A stretch of DNA of 64,000 nucleotides from Shewanella aquimarina (GCF_023349185.1 NZ_JAKIKY010000001.1:372001-436000); one strand, 5' to 3'; shown: positions 10,401-19,180, counted from the first letter of the stretch. Notes: generated by a model not told the origin, from the letters alone. Numbers and translations: made by a program.

Positions 10401-11225
10401 ATGGAGGCTTTACGCCAACGTATAGAAGCAGCTTTTGAAGCTCGCGCAGATATCACCCCTACCACAGTCGAGCCGAGTGTTCGTGCCGACGTTGAGAAAG
10501 CCATCGCCATGCTGGACACTGGTGAAGCACGCGTTGCCGAGAAGATCGACGGCGAGTGGCATGTGCATCAGTGGCTGAAGAAAGCCGTATTACTCTCTTT
10601 CCGCATCTTCGACAACCAAGTGATCGACGGTGCAGAAACCAAGTTCTTCGATAAAGTACCGATGAAATTTGCCGACTATGATGAGGCACGTTTCAAGCAG
10701 GAAGCGATCCGTGTGGTACCACCAGCGGCGGTGCGCAAAGGCTCATTTATCGGTAAAAATACCGTTCTTATGCCATCCTACGTTAACCTCGGCGCCTATG
10801 TCGACGAAGGCACCATGGTAGACACCTGGGCAACCGTAGGCTCTTGCGCCCAGATTGGTAAAAACGTTCACCTGTCAGGCGGTGTCGGTATCGGCGGTGT
10901 ATTGGAGCCACTGCAGGCCGGTCCAACCATCATCGAAGACAACTGCTTCATCGGTGCGCGCTCAGAGATCGTCGAAGGCGTAGTGGTCGAAGAAGGCAGT
11001 GTTATCTCTATGGGGGTATACATAGGCCAGAGCACCCGTATCTATGATCGTGAAACCGGCGAGATCCACTATGGCCGTGTGCCCGCGGGCTCGGTCGTGG
11101 TTTCTGGCACCCTGCCATCTCAATGTGGCAAATACAATTTATATGCCGCCATCATAGTGAAGAAGGTCGACGCCAAGACCCGCGGTAAAGTGGGTATCAA
11201 CGAGCTACTGCGCATCGTCGATTAA
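10401..11225 (+). CDS. dapD: Tetrahydrodipicolinate N-succinyltransferase
   Basis: Succinylates tetrahydrodipicolinate in the lysine/diaminopimelate pathway. The N-terminal helical domain is followed by a left-handed beta helix with hexapeptide repeats from about residue 105 (for example [38 protein letters not shown] and [17 protein letters not shown]). Length 274 aa matches E. coli DapD. The ATG at 10401 is preceded by GGGAG. It ends with a clear intrinsic terminator 25 bp downstream and probably shares a transcript with glnD (35-bp gap). Confidence 0.98.
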   Translation: MEALRQRIEAAFEARADITPTTVEPSVRADVEKAIAMLDTGEARVAEKIDGEWHVHQWLKKAVLLSFRIFDNQVIDGAETKFFDKVPMKFADYDEARFKQEAIRVVPPAAVRKGSFIGKNTVLMPSYVNLGAYVDEGTMVDTWATVGSCAQIGKNVHLSGGVGIGGVLEPLQAGPTIIEDNCFIGARSEIVEGVVVEEGSVISMGVYIGQSTRIYDRETGEIHYGRVPAGSVVVSGTLPSQCGKYNLYAAIIVKKVDAKTRGKVGINELLRIVD

Positions 11226-11248
11226 TCACTTTCGCGACCCAATTTAGA

Positions 11249-11276
11249 AAAGCCAGGTGATCGCCTGGCTTTTTTA
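11249..11276 (+). terminator. Intrinsic terminator after dapD
   Basis: The stem AGCCAGG/CCTGGCT with a 6-nt loop is followed by TTTTTTATTTC, about 25 bp after the dapD stop. Confidence 0.88.
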
Positions 11277-11435
11277 TTTCTTTAGGGATAAACAGACACA
11301 TTCTGTTACTCCCAGACACAGTCAGATCCACTCCTCATATACCGATACATTTCGCGACAAATCGCTAACAGCTTTTCACTACATAAAGGGCTTTACTCAT
11401 AATCGATCCCAACGGAAATATGCTAGGAGCACAAA

Positions 11436-11780
11436 ATGAAAAAGTTACTAACGATTGCCGCCATCGCATTAGCCCCACTGGCTTTTTCTTCTCAAGCCGC
11501 CATGTCGCCTCAGATGGAAAAAACCTTAGTTGCCGTATGCAAGGCCGGTGCAAGCAACAACATGGTTGAATTTAGCAGTACACTCAGAGAGTATCGCATC
11601 AATAAGCAGCGCGTGTTCCCACGCTTGGTATGTAATGATCAGAGCTTCCATCAGTTTGCCCTGAGCAACGGCGCCGATCGCACCGCCGCCAAGATTGCCC
11701 CATACGCCCTAGGTACTGTGACCATTAAAGATATCGCCATGAATTATGGTGACCAAGATATCTTAGCCGTTAACTTCTAA
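11436..11780 (+). CDS. Small exported protein, DUF3718-like
   Basis: A 114-aa protein with a clear Sec signal peptide (MKKLLTIAAIALAPLAFSSQ, cleavage near residue 22). The mature part has two cysteines, in VAVCKAGASNN and RLVCNDQSFHQFA, which could form a periplasmic disulfide, and ends in a short hydrophilic tail. The pattern matches the DUF3718 family common in Shewanella and relatives, of unknown function. AGGAG 7 nt upstream supports the ATG at 11436. It is monocistronic and convergent with purU across a bidirectional terminator. Family assignment is from memory. Confidence 0.75.
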   Translation: MKKLLTIAAIALAPLAFSSQAAMSPQMEKTLVAVCKAGASNNMVEFSSTLREYRINKQRVFPRLVCNDQSFHQFALSNGADRTAAKIAPYALGTVTIKDIAMNYGDQDILAVNF

Positions 11781-11828
11781 ACCAATAGCTAACGAGTCTA
11801 AGACAAAAGCTACGCTAGATTGCCGATA

Positions 11829-11854
11829 AAAAAAGAGCCTAAAGGCTCTTTTTT
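11829..11854. terminator. Bidirectional terminator between the DUF3718 gene and purU
   Basis: AAAAAAGAGCC, a 4-nt loop (TAAA) and GGCTCTTTTTT give an A-tract/T-tract hairpin that works on both strands. It serves the two convergent genes. Confidence 0.88.
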
Positions 11855-11881
11855 ATTGGGGGTCGCTGATAAATAAGCTCG

Positions 11882-12715
11882 CTAAAACACAACCGTCTTA
11901 TTGCCGTAGACAATCACCTCTTCTTGCAACACCAGTTGCAATGCCTTACTGAGGACACTCTTCTCGACATCCCGGCCACATCTGGCCAGCTCCTCGGCGC
12001 TGTAACTATGATCCACTGGGATAACGTCCTGCTTGATAATCGGCCCTTCATCCAGACAGTTATTGACGAAATGGGCCGTGGCACCGATGATCTTCACCCC
12101 TCGCTCCCACGCCTGGCGATAGGGAGAGGCACCAATAAATGCCGGCAGGAAAGAGTGATGGATATTGATGATACGATTGGGGTATTGCTCAACAAATTCA
12201 GGGGTCAATACCCGCATAAATTTCGCTAACACCAGGTAGTCTGGGTCATATTGCGCTATGACTGCTAGCATCTCCTGTTCATGTTCATGGCGGGTCTTGC
12301 CCTCGTGAGAGACACAGTAGAAAGGCACATCAAACTTGTCGGCCAGCGGCTTGAGCGTATCGTAGTTGCCAACGATAGCGGCTATCTCCACATCCAGACC
12401 ACCATAGTAGGCCTTCATCAGGATATCCCCGAGGCAATGCGCCTCCTTGGTCACCATCACCACCACACGCTTCTTGCCCTTGACCACCAGCTTTCGATGT
12501 CGCTGCTCAGGAAGCACCTCATCGATATCGGCCAAGAATTTCGCCTCATCGAACACACCTTCCAACTCGGTGCGCATGAAGAATCGCCCCTGAGCATTAT
12601 CGACAAATTCACTATTCTTAACGATATTGAGCCCGTGGGCATAACAAACACCCGTGATCTTAGTGATAAGTCCTGGTGCGTCGGCACAATCTGTGATTAA
12701 TACTCTCTGTTGCAT
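11882..12715 (-). CDS. purU: Formyltetrahydrofolate deformylase
   Basis: Hydrolyses 10-formyl-THF to formate and THF, supplying formate for PurT and balancing one-carbon pools. An N-terminal ACT domain (VLITDCADAPGLITKITGVC) precedes a formyltransferase domain with the conserved NIHHSFLPAFIGASPYRQA (about residue 193), HFVNNCLDEGPIIKQ (about 230) and VDHSYSAEEL. Length 277 aa is typical. It is 29 nt downstream of the PTS gene on the same strand, so co-transcription is possible though not functionally obvious. Confidence 0.96.
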   Translation of the reverse strand: MQQRVLITDCADAPGLITKITGVCYAHGLNIVKNSEFVDNAQGRFFMRTELEGVFDEAKFLADIDEVLPEQRHRKLVVKGKKRVVVMVTKEAHCLGDILMKAYYGGLDVEIAAIVGNYDTLKPLADKFDVPFYCVSHEGKTRHEHEQEMLAVIAQYDPDYLVLAKFMRVLTPEFVEQYPNRIINIHHSFLPAFIGASPYRQAWERGVKIIGATAHFVNNCLDEGPIIKQDVIPVDHSYSAEELARCGRDVEKSVLSKALQLVLQEEVIVYGNKTVVF

Positions 12716-12744
12716 CTTCTCTACCTCTTAATGTCAAAATCTCA

Positions 12745-14214
12745 CTATTTGTGCCTATCTAGATAGCGTTGCAGTAAACGCCTGATACTCTCCGCTTTCG
12801 TGCCATAAACCAGCTGAACACCGTTTCCGACTAACACCACCCCCTTAGCCCCTAGCTGATTAAGCTGAGCCTTGTCCACCAACTCGGCATGCTTCACGCT
12901 GATACGCAGCCGTGTCAGGCAGGCGGTTAACTCATTGATATTATCCTGCCCCCCCAGGGCGGTGATCATGGAGATCAGGCCGGCCCGCTGGCCGCTCCCC
13001 GCCTCCATGCGTCCCGGCGTCTTGAGGTTAAAGGCCAATATGGTGCCGCGAAACACCAGGTAATAGATAACCGCCGTGATGGGACCGAGGATCAAAAACC
13101 ATTCTACATTTCTGGACTGTCCCAGCAATAGACTGAAATCGACTAAGCCATGGGAAAACACCACGCTGTGGTGGATATCCAGCGAAATCGTCACCGCATA
13201 GGCAATCCCCGTCATCAGGGCGTGCAGGATAAACAGCAGCGGGGCGACAAACATGAAGGCAAACTCGATGGGCTCGGTGACCCCTGTCAGCCAACAGGCG
13301 GTGGCCGCCGACAGCATGATACCAGCCACCCGGTTGCGCTCATGTTTATCGGCGCAGCGCCAGATGGCCAGCGCCGCCGCGGGCAGCCCCCACATCTTAA
13401 TCAGGTAGCCACCAGCCAGGTTACCGGCCTGCGGATCTCCCGCCAGGTAGCGGGCCACCTCTCCCCTTACCCATTCATCGCCATTAAAGTATTGCCCCAT
13501 CTCCAGGTAGAAAGGCGCATTCCAGATGTGATGTAACCCAAGGGGGATCAGCAGGCGTTCCACCATGCCGTATACGGCAAACGCCGAGGCGGGTTCCTGA
13601 TAAACGGCCCAGTTAGAGATCTGCTCAATCCACTGTGAAAGCAAGGGCCACAACAGCAGAAACAGATAGGCCAATAAGATAGCCATGGGCAGCATCATCA
13701 GGGGCGCCGAACGACGCCCTTCAAAGAAAGAGAACACCGCAGGCAAACGTATGCGCTCGCTATGTTTGACCGCAAAACAGGTAAAGGCCCCGACCATCAT
13801 GCCACCGGCAATCCCTGTGTCTATGGTGGCTTGCCCCAAGATCATCTCGGTGGGCAAGTGATGGATCTTCGCCAGGGCCGACAGGCTAGAGAAAAATACC
13901 CCATAACCGAATACGGCGCTAAAGGCGGCAATCCCCTGATCTTTGCAGAAACCTATGGCTATGGTAACGGCAAACAGCATGGGCATCATGGAGAAAACCA
14001 GGTTGCCTACTGTCCACATTAGGGTAGCAAGATCGGCCGAAATAAAGGGGATGGGATTAGTCGCCAGGCCTATCATCACCCCCGCGGCGGGCAAGATGGC
14101 GATAGGCAGCAGCAGCGCTTGGCTCAGCCGCTGGGCAAACTTAAACCATTGACGACTGATCCGACTTAATCGGCCGCGCGGTCGTTGATGAGTTGGGTCC
14201 ATTGGGTTAACCAT
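12745..14214 (-). CDS. PTS EIIBC component, glucose/N-acetylglucosamine family
   Basis: Membrane sugar permease fused to a cytoplasmic IIB domain. About ten hydrophobic segments form the IIC part, starting ALLLPIAILPAAGVMIGL. The substrate-region motif GLHHIWNAPFYLEMG lies about residue 240 and TGVTEPIEFAFMFVAP about 315. The C-terminal IIB domain carries the phosphorylation cysteine in ELTACLTRLRISV (about 435). No IIA domain is present, so a separate Crr-type IIA is needed. Sugar specificity cannot be read; the family includes PtsG, NagE and MalX. The ATG at 14214 overlaps the mioC 3' end by 49 nt (an ATG at 14202 overlaps by 37); no later start precedes the first helix. Confidence 0.88.
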   Translation of the reverse strand: MVNPMDPTHQRPRGRLSRISRQWFKFAQRLSQALLLPIAILPAAGVMIGLATNPIPFISADLATLMWTVGNLVFSMMPMLFAVTIAIGFCKDQGIAAFSAVFGYGVFFSSLSALAKIHHLPTEMILGQATIDTGIAGGMMVGAFTCFAVKHSERIRLPAVFSFFEGRRSAPLMMLPMAILLAYLFLLLWPLLSQWIEQISNWAVYQEPASAFAVYGMVERLLIPLGLHHIWNAPFYLEMGQYFNGDEWVRGEVARYLAGDPQAGNLAGGYLIKMWGLPAAALAIWRCADKHERNRVAGIMLSAATACWLTGVTEPIEFAFMFVAPLLFILHALMTGIAYAVTISLDIHHSVVFSHGLVDFSLLLGQSRNVEWFLILGPITAVIYYLVFRGTILAFNLKTPGRMEAGSGQRAGLISMITALGGQDNINELTACLTRLRISVKHAELVDKAQLNQLGAKGVVLVGNGVQLVYGTKAESIRRLLQRYLDRHK

Positions 14215-14630
14215 GCTTTTGCTTCTACTTCCGGCTCCATCGTCTCACAGGCATCTATCTTAAGCAGTTCGCCTATGCGTGTGCCACCAAGCTCAGTCAA
14301 CAACTCATCGAAACGTATGCCGGCAAAACAGAAGGTCTCGTAACTCGAGTCCCCCAGCGCCACCATGCCATATTCGAGTTTAGGCAAATAGGGCGCCTCG
14401 CCCCTCAGGGTCTCAAACCAAGGGCTGATATCATCGGGCAGATCGCCCTGGCCCGTGGTTGAGGTCACCACCAGCAGCAACTCATCCTCGGGTGGTACGA
14501 AACCATTGAGCGTCTCAGGCGTCATCAGAGTAACCTGGATATCTTTGGCCATCAGCTCTTCTTGCAGGGTCTCGGCAACAAACTGCGCATTACCATAGAC
14601 AGTTCCATATACCAGATTCACTTTTCTCAT
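14166..14630 (-). CDS. mioC: MioC-type flavodoxin
   Basis: Short-chain flavodoxin that binds FMN; E. coli MioC supports biotin synthase activity. The N-terminal FMN phosphate loop reads VYGTVYGNAQFVAE (residues about 7-20), the second flavin loop is TSTTGQGDLPDD (about 57-68), and MVALGDSSYETFCFAG (about 88-103) completes the site. Length 154 aa. It is first in the mioC-PTS-purU row with an unusually long overlap into the PTS gene. Confidence 0.9.
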   Translation of the reverse strand: MRKVNLVYGTVYGNAQFVAETLQEELMAKDIQVTLMTPETLNGFVPPEDELLLVVTSTTGQGDLPDDISPWFETLRGEAPYLPKLEYGMVALGDSSYETFCFAGIRFDELLTELGGTRIGELLKIDACETMEPEVEAKAWLTQWTQLINDRAAD

Positions 14631-14731
14631 GTTTTACTTAGCCCTTAGCGCATTATTTACTTATACTCTAAACATACTTTATTGAAAGCTTGATAGCTAC
14701 ACTAGGTTATTGAGTTTCAAGGATCAATTAG

Positions 14732-14920
14732 ATGCGACACTCGAGCCGACAGAAACATCTAAAGCATGTTCACCGCAGCGCGCACATCAGGCGCATGTGT
14801 TATTTCAGAACCGTTCAGTCCCTCTCGCTCAATCCGCATCCCCCATCAGAAACAGACGCCCCCGAAGAGAAACTATCCCCCCTCTCGGCAATCAAATCGG
14901 CCTGCGCACTGGTAAAGTAA
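14732..14920 (+). CDS. Possible small basic protein, uncertain
   Basis: A 62-codon open frame starting ATG at 14732 with AAGGA about 9 nt upstream. The product is rich in His and Arg at its N-terminus and matches no family I recognise. No terminator follows. It lies in the otherwise empty mioC-truC interval (14631-15035), oriented divergently from mioC. The ribosome-binding site is the only positive evidence; it may be chance. Confidence 0.25.
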   Translation: MRHSSRQKHLKHVHRSAHIRRMCYFRTVQSLSLNPHPPSETDAPEEKLSPLSAIKSACALVK

Positions 14921-14979
14921 CCACAGGCCCTTAGCCTTGAGCAACAGAAGTTTTGCTTTGAGACATTCTGTTTTCGAGG

Positions 14980-15042
14980 CTAGATGCTAGAAACTAGACG
15001 TTAGACATTAGAAGTTAGCGATTAGACGTTAAAGGTTAAGCC
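14980..15042. repeat. Nine imperfect 7-bp tandem repeats (YTAGANN) ending at the truC stop
   Basis: In strict 7-bp register: ctagatg, ctagaaa, ctagacg, ttagaca, ttagaag, ttagcga, ttagacg, ttaaagg, ttaagcc. The last unit (15036-15042) contains the truC stop codon (TTA on the plus strand). On the coding strand the array supplies repeated TAA triplets. No known site is matched; a slippage-generated array is likely. Confidence 0.8.
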
Positions 15043-15857
15043 TCACAGATTAGCTGCGCAGCTTCGCCGCTCAGCAGTGTATCGTCCCACCCCAGTAGCT
15101 GAAACAGCGCCAACCACTCACTCTCTAACTCTGCCTCTACCGCAATTCGCTCGCCACTTCGCGGATGATTAAATTCCAGCTTCTTGGCAATCAGCCACAA
15201 ACGATTGATGCCACTATGCTCACGCATGAAACGGTTCTGTTTGCCGTCGCCGTGAGTAGTGTCACCTATGATGGGGTGACGCAGATGTGCCATGTGCCGG
15301 CGTAGCTGATGCTTACGCCCTGTATGTGGTGTCAGCTGAATCAAGGCATAACGACTGGTGGCGTATCGGCCTGAGGGATAAGGGATCTCACAGTTGAGCA
15401 AGGGGCGATAGCTTGTCTGCGCCTCCTGCGCCGCCTTATTGGGATCGACATCTTTGTCGCCCAGCTCATCGAGTTCCTGCTTCAGAGGATAATCCAGCAG
15501 CCCTGGCTCGTGCATATTGCCCCTGACCAAGGCGATATAGTGCTTTTTCACCGACTTACTGGCGAACTGTTCGCACAGTTGATTCGCCATCTCACTGCTC
15601 TTGGCAAACAGCAATACGCCAGAGGTTGGCCTGTCGAGACGATGGACGGGGAAGACGTGGCAGCCCACCAGATCCCGCGTCATCTGCATGGCAAAATATT
15701 TCTCCCGCCTCGCCAGATAACTGCGGTGTACCAGCAGGCCGGCAGGTTTATGGATAGCGACCAGGTCGTCATCTTCGTAGAGGATCTCGATTTTCGGTGC
15801 CACTTCGACTCTGGTGCTGTCATGATCACCGGCTAGTTGCTCGGTAAGATTTTCCAT
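15036..15857 (-). CDS. truC: tRNA pseudouridine(65) synthase TruC
   Basis: Isomerises U65 in the acceptor stem of certain tRNAs. It belongs to the RluA-type family. The core starts at EILYEDDDLVAIHKPAGLLVHRS, the catalytic Asp is in FPVHRLDRPTSGVLLFAKS, and HTGRKHQLRRHMAHLRHPI (about residue 180) is the conserved RluA-family block. The ATG at 15857 (273 aa) lies 10 nt past the yqcC stop; a GTG at 15881 would overlap yqcC. The start is uncertain because no strong Shine-Dalgarno is visible. The yqcC-truC pairing matches E. coli. Confidence 0.93.
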   Translation of the reverse strand: MENLTEQLAGDHDSTRVEVAPKIEILYEDDDLVAIHKPAGLLVHRSYLARREKYFAMQMTRDLVGCHVFPVHRLDRPTSGVLLFAKSSEMANQLCEQFASKSVKKHYIALVRGNMHEPGLLDYPLKQELDELGDKDVDPNKAAQEAQTSYRPLLNCEIPYPSGRYATSRYALIQLTPHTGRKHQLRRHMAHLRHPIIGDTTHGDGKQNRFMREHSGINRLWLIAKKLEFNHPRSGERIAVEAELESEWLALFQLLGWDDTLLSGEAAQLICEA

Positions 15858-15867
15858 AGGTTCAGGA

Positions 15868-16212
15868 TTAATTGGATCCACTCAAATGCTCATCTAATTG
15901 ATTAATAATGTTGATTAAAGCTTGCATCTCGCCCCGCCCCTGCCACACATACTCAGCCATAGGGCCTAAAGCTATCTGACTGGGTAGCGTGCCATTGACC
16001 GCAATGATCTCGCCCATCTTGGGCAGAAAGATAAACTGTAGCCACTGCTCAAAGGCCATGGACTCGCAGGCAAAGGGGGTCGGGTCGGCCATCGCCTCGA
16101 CGGAGGGCGGCTCGTCTTGCCACAGTTGCAGTCGTTTCAATTCGGCTTCGATAAGCCTTAGCTGTTTTTCGGTATAGAGCGACACACTTTCCTCAATGAT
16201 ATCTTTCCCCAC
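15868..16212 (-). CDS. yqcC: YqcC family protein (DUF446)
   Basis: A 114-aa helical cytoplasmic protein of unknown function. Recognisable features are the N-terminal amphipathic helix around LIEAELKRLQLW, PFACESMAFEQWLQFIFLPKM in the middle and a C-terminal EYVWQGRGEMQALINIINQLD. It pairs with truC as in E. coli and is divergent from the DUF3549 gene with a ~110-bp intergenic region. I infer co-transcription with truC from the tight spacing. Confidence 0.9.
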   Translation of the reverse strand: MGKDIIEESVSLYTEKQLRLIEAELKRLQLWQDEPPSVEAMADPTPFACESMAFEQWLQFIFLPKMGEIIAVNGTLPSQIALGPMAEYVWQGRGEMQALINIINQLDEHLSGSN

Positions 16213-16320
16213 GGCGCCTAGACCTGCGAGCTAATTCGGCCGAAATTGTACCATCTCACCTGACTTCTCCCTATAATAAGCGCCATTTAATCTGTTCCCT
16301 GTAAGTAAAACGGCATTCAA

Positions 16321-17334
16321 ATGACTGAAATTACGACCCTGACTCAATTTCTCACCACGGCTAATACCCAGTTCCAGGTCTATGATCTCGGCCGCCGGGT
16401 ACAGCATATCGACATGATGGCCTTCTCCCAGATTGAGGCCCTCCAGGCACCTTACCCTTCGCCTATACAGGGTCATGCGCAATTTGCCATCGTCTTCTGG
16501 GACAAGTCTAACCAACACTTCATCTGGTTCCTCAAGTTACCTCTGGATGAACGTGGCCTGCTCTCACCGGCGCCGAGAACACAGTTTATCCGCATGGTGA
16601 TTGAGGCCCTAGGCAGCGACCCGACTCAGGCTTTATCCGAGGAGCAGCAAGACAAGCTCGCCAACCACCCCTTCGCCTTCAAACCCAGTGCGGAGAAACT
16701 GGCGCTGTTCAACGCCTTGGTGCGTAAACAGCTGGGCCTACCTGCCTCGGCGCAATATGAATTTGCCTATCAATACCTATCGGGACAAGTTTCACCTGAG
16801 CGTTGGCAAGATGTGGGCTTACAGGGATTAGCCGACATCTGCGTGCGCGCCACGGCGCTCGACCACAGTGAGCAGCTGCTTAACGCCTTTGAGCACAGCG
16901 CTGACGAAGTCAAGGTAGCCCTGTGCCAACAGCTAGAGCACATCAGCCTCGAGGCGCCCTTAGCCGAGCGGCTGCTTGAGGCGTTTTATCAAGCCAGTCC
17001 CGAACAGAGACTCTACTATCTGCGCGCCCTAGCCTCGGCGCCAGCCCTGGCACAGCAAGCGATACAGTACCTGGATGAGCAAGATGCGCTGGATGACAAC
17101 GCCTTGATCACCATAGCGGGCCGAAATTGGACCGCATTAAAAGACGATCGGACTCGCAAGATCTATCTCGAGGCCTTAGCAAAACAACCCCAGGGCTTCT
17201 TTAACCAGATCTTTGCTGATATTGTGGCAATTCCAGCGATACGAACTCAACTCTTGATGGCATTAAGAGACAGCGAGCGCAGCCAAGCCCTCGCCAATGC
17301 CATAGGTGGACTCTTTAGGGTGACCAAAGCATGA
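16321..17334 (+). CDS. DUF3549 family protein
   Basis: A 337-aa soluble protein without signal peptide or membrane segment. The N-terminal part (about 1-110) includes FQVYDLGRRVQHIDMMAFSQIEALQAP; the C-terminal two thirds are helical with repeat-like Leu/Ala-rich segments. The sequence matches DUF3549, restricted to Shewanella, Vibrio and relatives and typically beside yqcC. Function unknown. It overlaps the next gene by 4 nt (ATGA), so the two are co-translated. Confidence 0.85.
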   Translation: MTEITTLTQFLTTANTQFQVYDLGRRVQHIDMMAFSQIEALQAPYPSPIQGHAQFAIVFWDKSNQHFIWFLKLPLDERGLLSPAPRTQFIRMVIEALGSDPTQALSEEQQDKLANHPFAFKPSAEKLALFNALVRKQLGLPASAQYEFAYQYLSGQVSPERWQDVGLQGLADICVRATALDHSEQLLNAFEHSADEVKVALCQQLEHISLEAPLAERLLEAFYQASPEQRLYYLRALASAPALAQQAIQYLDEQDALDDNALITIAGRNWTALKDDRTRKIYLEALAKQPQGFFNQIFADIVAIPAIRTQLLMALRDSERSQALANAIGGLFRVTKA

Positions 17335-17720
17335 TGACAGACTTTTTAATGATCGCCGCGCTGGTGATCATTGCCGCCTTCTTCTGGCAGCTAAGACAGA
17401 TGGCCGAGCTGAGCCGGATGTTCGCTAGCAGTGAATGCAAGAAGCAGCGAGTACAGCTCCTGGCTATCGCCATGGAATCGGCCCGTCCCAGCATTGGCGG
17501 CACTAGCGGACTCACCTGGAAAGCCAAGTTCTTGATGGAGTTCAGTACCGACGGTATCAATCAATATCGTGCACATATCTGGATGCATGGTAAGAAGATA
17601 GAAAAAATTCAGTGGCCCATCTTTCCCGAGCCGGAATGGCTGGAAGCCCCTGAGGCAAGAGGCTCGGTCGGCGGCAGCTGTGGCAGTCGTGGCGGTTGCA
17701 ACTCTGGCGGCTGTAAATAA
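17331..17720 (+). CDS. DUF3301-type small membrane-anchored protein
   Basis: A 129-aa protein with one N-terminal membrane helix (residues about 4-20, LMIAALVIIAAFFW) and a cytoplasmic domain containing CKKQRVQLLAIAMES and a KFLMEFSTDG...YRAHIWMHGKKIEKIQWP region, the DUF3301 pattern. The C-terminus is an unusual Gly/Ser/Cys-rich tail with three Cys in a GSCGSRGGCNSGGCK-like run that might bind metal. It starts in the ATGA overlap with the DUF3549 gene. Function unknown. Confidence 0.75.
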   Translation: MMTDFLMIAALVIIAAFFWQLRQMAELSRMFASSECKKQRVQLLAIAMESARPSIGGTSGLTWKAKFLMEFSTDGINQYRAHIWMHGKKIEKIQWPIFPEPEWLEAPEARGSVGGSCGSRGGCNSGGCK

Positions 17721-17885
17721 GCGATCAAGTTCACCTCTAAGGCTGATCCACAATAGTGCTCAGCCAGCCGCAATGCCTTAATCAAAGAACTTTGACCAAG
17801 ATACTTTAATCAAGGCGCCTAAATCGAGGCGCCTCTGATGACAAATAAGGCTCACGGATAGAAATTCTCTATATGGCGCAGATAA

Positions 17886-17916
17886 AGAAAAAGCGCGGCT
17901 CAATTAAGAGCCGCGC
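17886..17916 (-). terminator. Intrinsic terminator of CsrB-like RNA A
   Basis: The 9-bp stem GCGCGGCTC/GAGCCGCGC with a 6-nt loop is followed on the minus strand by TTTTTCTTTATC. No protein gene ends here on the minus strand, which points to a non-coding transcript. Confidence 0.8.
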
Positions 17917-18319
17917 CTTCTGTCTTTTTCGCTAAGCAATCCAGCTATTTAAGTGCTCCCTGCTCCATCCTTGCGAATTTATGCTCCTTGCATCTTCCTT
18001 GGTCCTTCCGTTCCTTGTACCTTTTAGCACTTGCGTACTTAGGTACCGTCCCTTTGCTTGGTCATCCATTTACCAAGTTTGCTTAATCCTTAAGCATGTC
18101 CAGTCTCGTCCTTGGGATTCCTTTCCTACACTCCTTGTCATCTGCCATCCTAGGCAGATATCCATCATCCTTGAGTGTTTGGCCTTCCCTAGTTGTCGAC
18201 TCTTCCGTGAGTTGCCATCCTTGTACCATCCTTGCCATCATCATCCTGATGATGATTAGGTCGTCCTGACCCTTCCTTATCCATTCATCCTTGAACACTG
18301 TTAATTCTAGCGCCCTTGT
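17886..18319 (-). ncRNA. CsrB/CsrC-type CsrA-titrating small RNA (copy A)
   Basis: About 434 nt on the minus strand with no credible protein gene. I count about 28 GGA triplets (TCC on the plus strand), most in AAGGATG, CAAGGA or AGGAA contexts, the CsrA-binding signature. Several sit in hairpin loops: at 18232-18256 CATCATC and GATGATG flank AGGA, and at 18144-18157 TGCC and GGCA flank TAGGAT. A -10 hexamer TATTAT (18331-18326) puts the start near 18319. A strong terminator ends it, and a GacA/UvrY-type box lies about 150 bp upstream. Such RNAs bind many CsrA dimers and relieve CsrA repression. The ends are predicted, not mapped. Confidence 0.85.
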
Positions 18320-18454
18320 CGCCCAATAATAGAGGCGGAAAAAGTTCTGCTTAGCTGGTCACATTATTGCCATCTCAATAAAAATAGATAAATACATGAA
18401 TTTAATGACAAATAAAGACTGATACAGATATAGATAGCAGGCCGTCAGCTTTAT

Positions 18455-18512
18455 CTCTCACATCAATGTAAGAGATGTCTCACACGGCGGCGGGCACTTT
18501 TTGTGAGTTAAG
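18455..18512 (-). promoter_or_regulatory. GacA/UvrY-type activator region of CsrB-like RNA A
   Basis: At 18467-18484 the palindrome TGTAAGAGATGTCTCACA differs at one position from the GacA/UvrY consensus TGTAAG-N6-CTTACA. A further CTCACAT lies just left, and a TGTGAG half-site about 17 bp right (18501-18506). The box is about 150 bp upstream of the predicted start, a distance typical of csrB/rsm genes. The same layout recurs at copy B. Confidence 0.8.
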
Positions 18513-18583
18513 GCTAACACCTGCAAAACCTTTCGTTTCGTGCGCCCAGGCCTAGGGCTTAGATAGCCCAAAGAGATTAACCC

Positions 18584-18613
18584 AAAAAAGAAAAGGCGCA
18601 CCATAAGTGCGCC
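18584..18613 (-). terminator. Intrinsic terminator of CsrB-like RNA B
   Basis: The 7-bp stem GGCGCAC/GTGCGCC with a 5-nt loop is followed on the minus strand by TTTTCTTTTTT. It ends the second GGA-rich segment and lies about 100 bp upstream of the activator box of copy A. Confidence 0.8.
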
Positions 18614-19022
18614 TTTCTATACTCTTGTGTTAGCCATCCTGCTATCACCTTGCTCCCTGCATCATCCTGATCACATCGGCTTCCTGCCGTCTCCAGTTCC
18701 TGAGACATCCTATCTTTTTCTTCCCTGGGTGGTCGACTCATTCAACCACGCTCCCACATCCTATGGGCTCCGGCGCTTCCTGCCGCTATCCTTTTATGCT
18801 TACGCTTACCTGTTCCCTAGTAAGTTGTCCTTTGGTTACACTCGTATCCCTTGAGTGAATATCCATTTCGCGATGATCCGTATCGCCTATCGTCCTAAAG
18901 CATCCTGCTCTCGTCCCTGATAAGATTCTCGCGTCCTCGACAATCTTGCTCTTCCTTGGCCTGCTATTCCTTAGCTTTGGCTATCCTTTGCCTTCACATT
19001 GCTTAAGTAAGCTTCTTAACTT
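18585..19022 (-). ncRNA. CsrB/CsrC-type CsrA-titrating small RNA (copy B)
   Basis: About 438 nt on the minus strand, same architecture as copy A but diverged in sequence. I count about 25 GGA triplets, many as CAGGATG or AAGGATA. Hairpin loops that display GGA are visible: at 18677-18689 CGGC and GCCG flank AGGAA, and at 18839-18856 CACTC and GAGTG flank a GGGA loop. The -10 hexamer TATACT (19034-19029) predicts a start near 19022. The GacA/UvrY box lies about 175 bp upstream and an intrinsic terminator follows. Two such RNAs per genome is usual; adjacent tandem placement is less so. Confidence 0.85.
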
Positions 19023-19180
19023 AATTTCAGTATACTGGGCGCAGCGCCAGAATGTACGCCTCTGAAAACGACCTTAAACCGATTAATTTTCAAACAAAGC
19101 AAAAGTTAAGCATAAAATATTGAATATAAAGATTATTTAAGTATCCGCAGGAGAAAACAGGGGGTAGATAAGGAGGAAGA

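Noticed and set aside
11257..11439. 60-codon frame between dapD and the DUF3718 gene
   Set aside because: Begins inside the dapD terminator and overlaps the next gene's ribosome-binding site; no supporting signal.
18083..18298. 71-codon frame on the minus strand (and 18627-18854 on the plus strand)
   Set aside because: They lie within the GGA-rich CsrB-like RNAs, whose repeats create chance frames; no homology or translation signal beyond the abundant AAGGA motifs.
17941..18300. Repeated CCTTG/CATCC words considered as CRISPR or coding repeats
   Set aside because: Spacing is irregular, units are 5-7 bp, and no cas genes exist in the window. The GGA-motif RNA explanation accounts for the pattern together with promoter and terminator.
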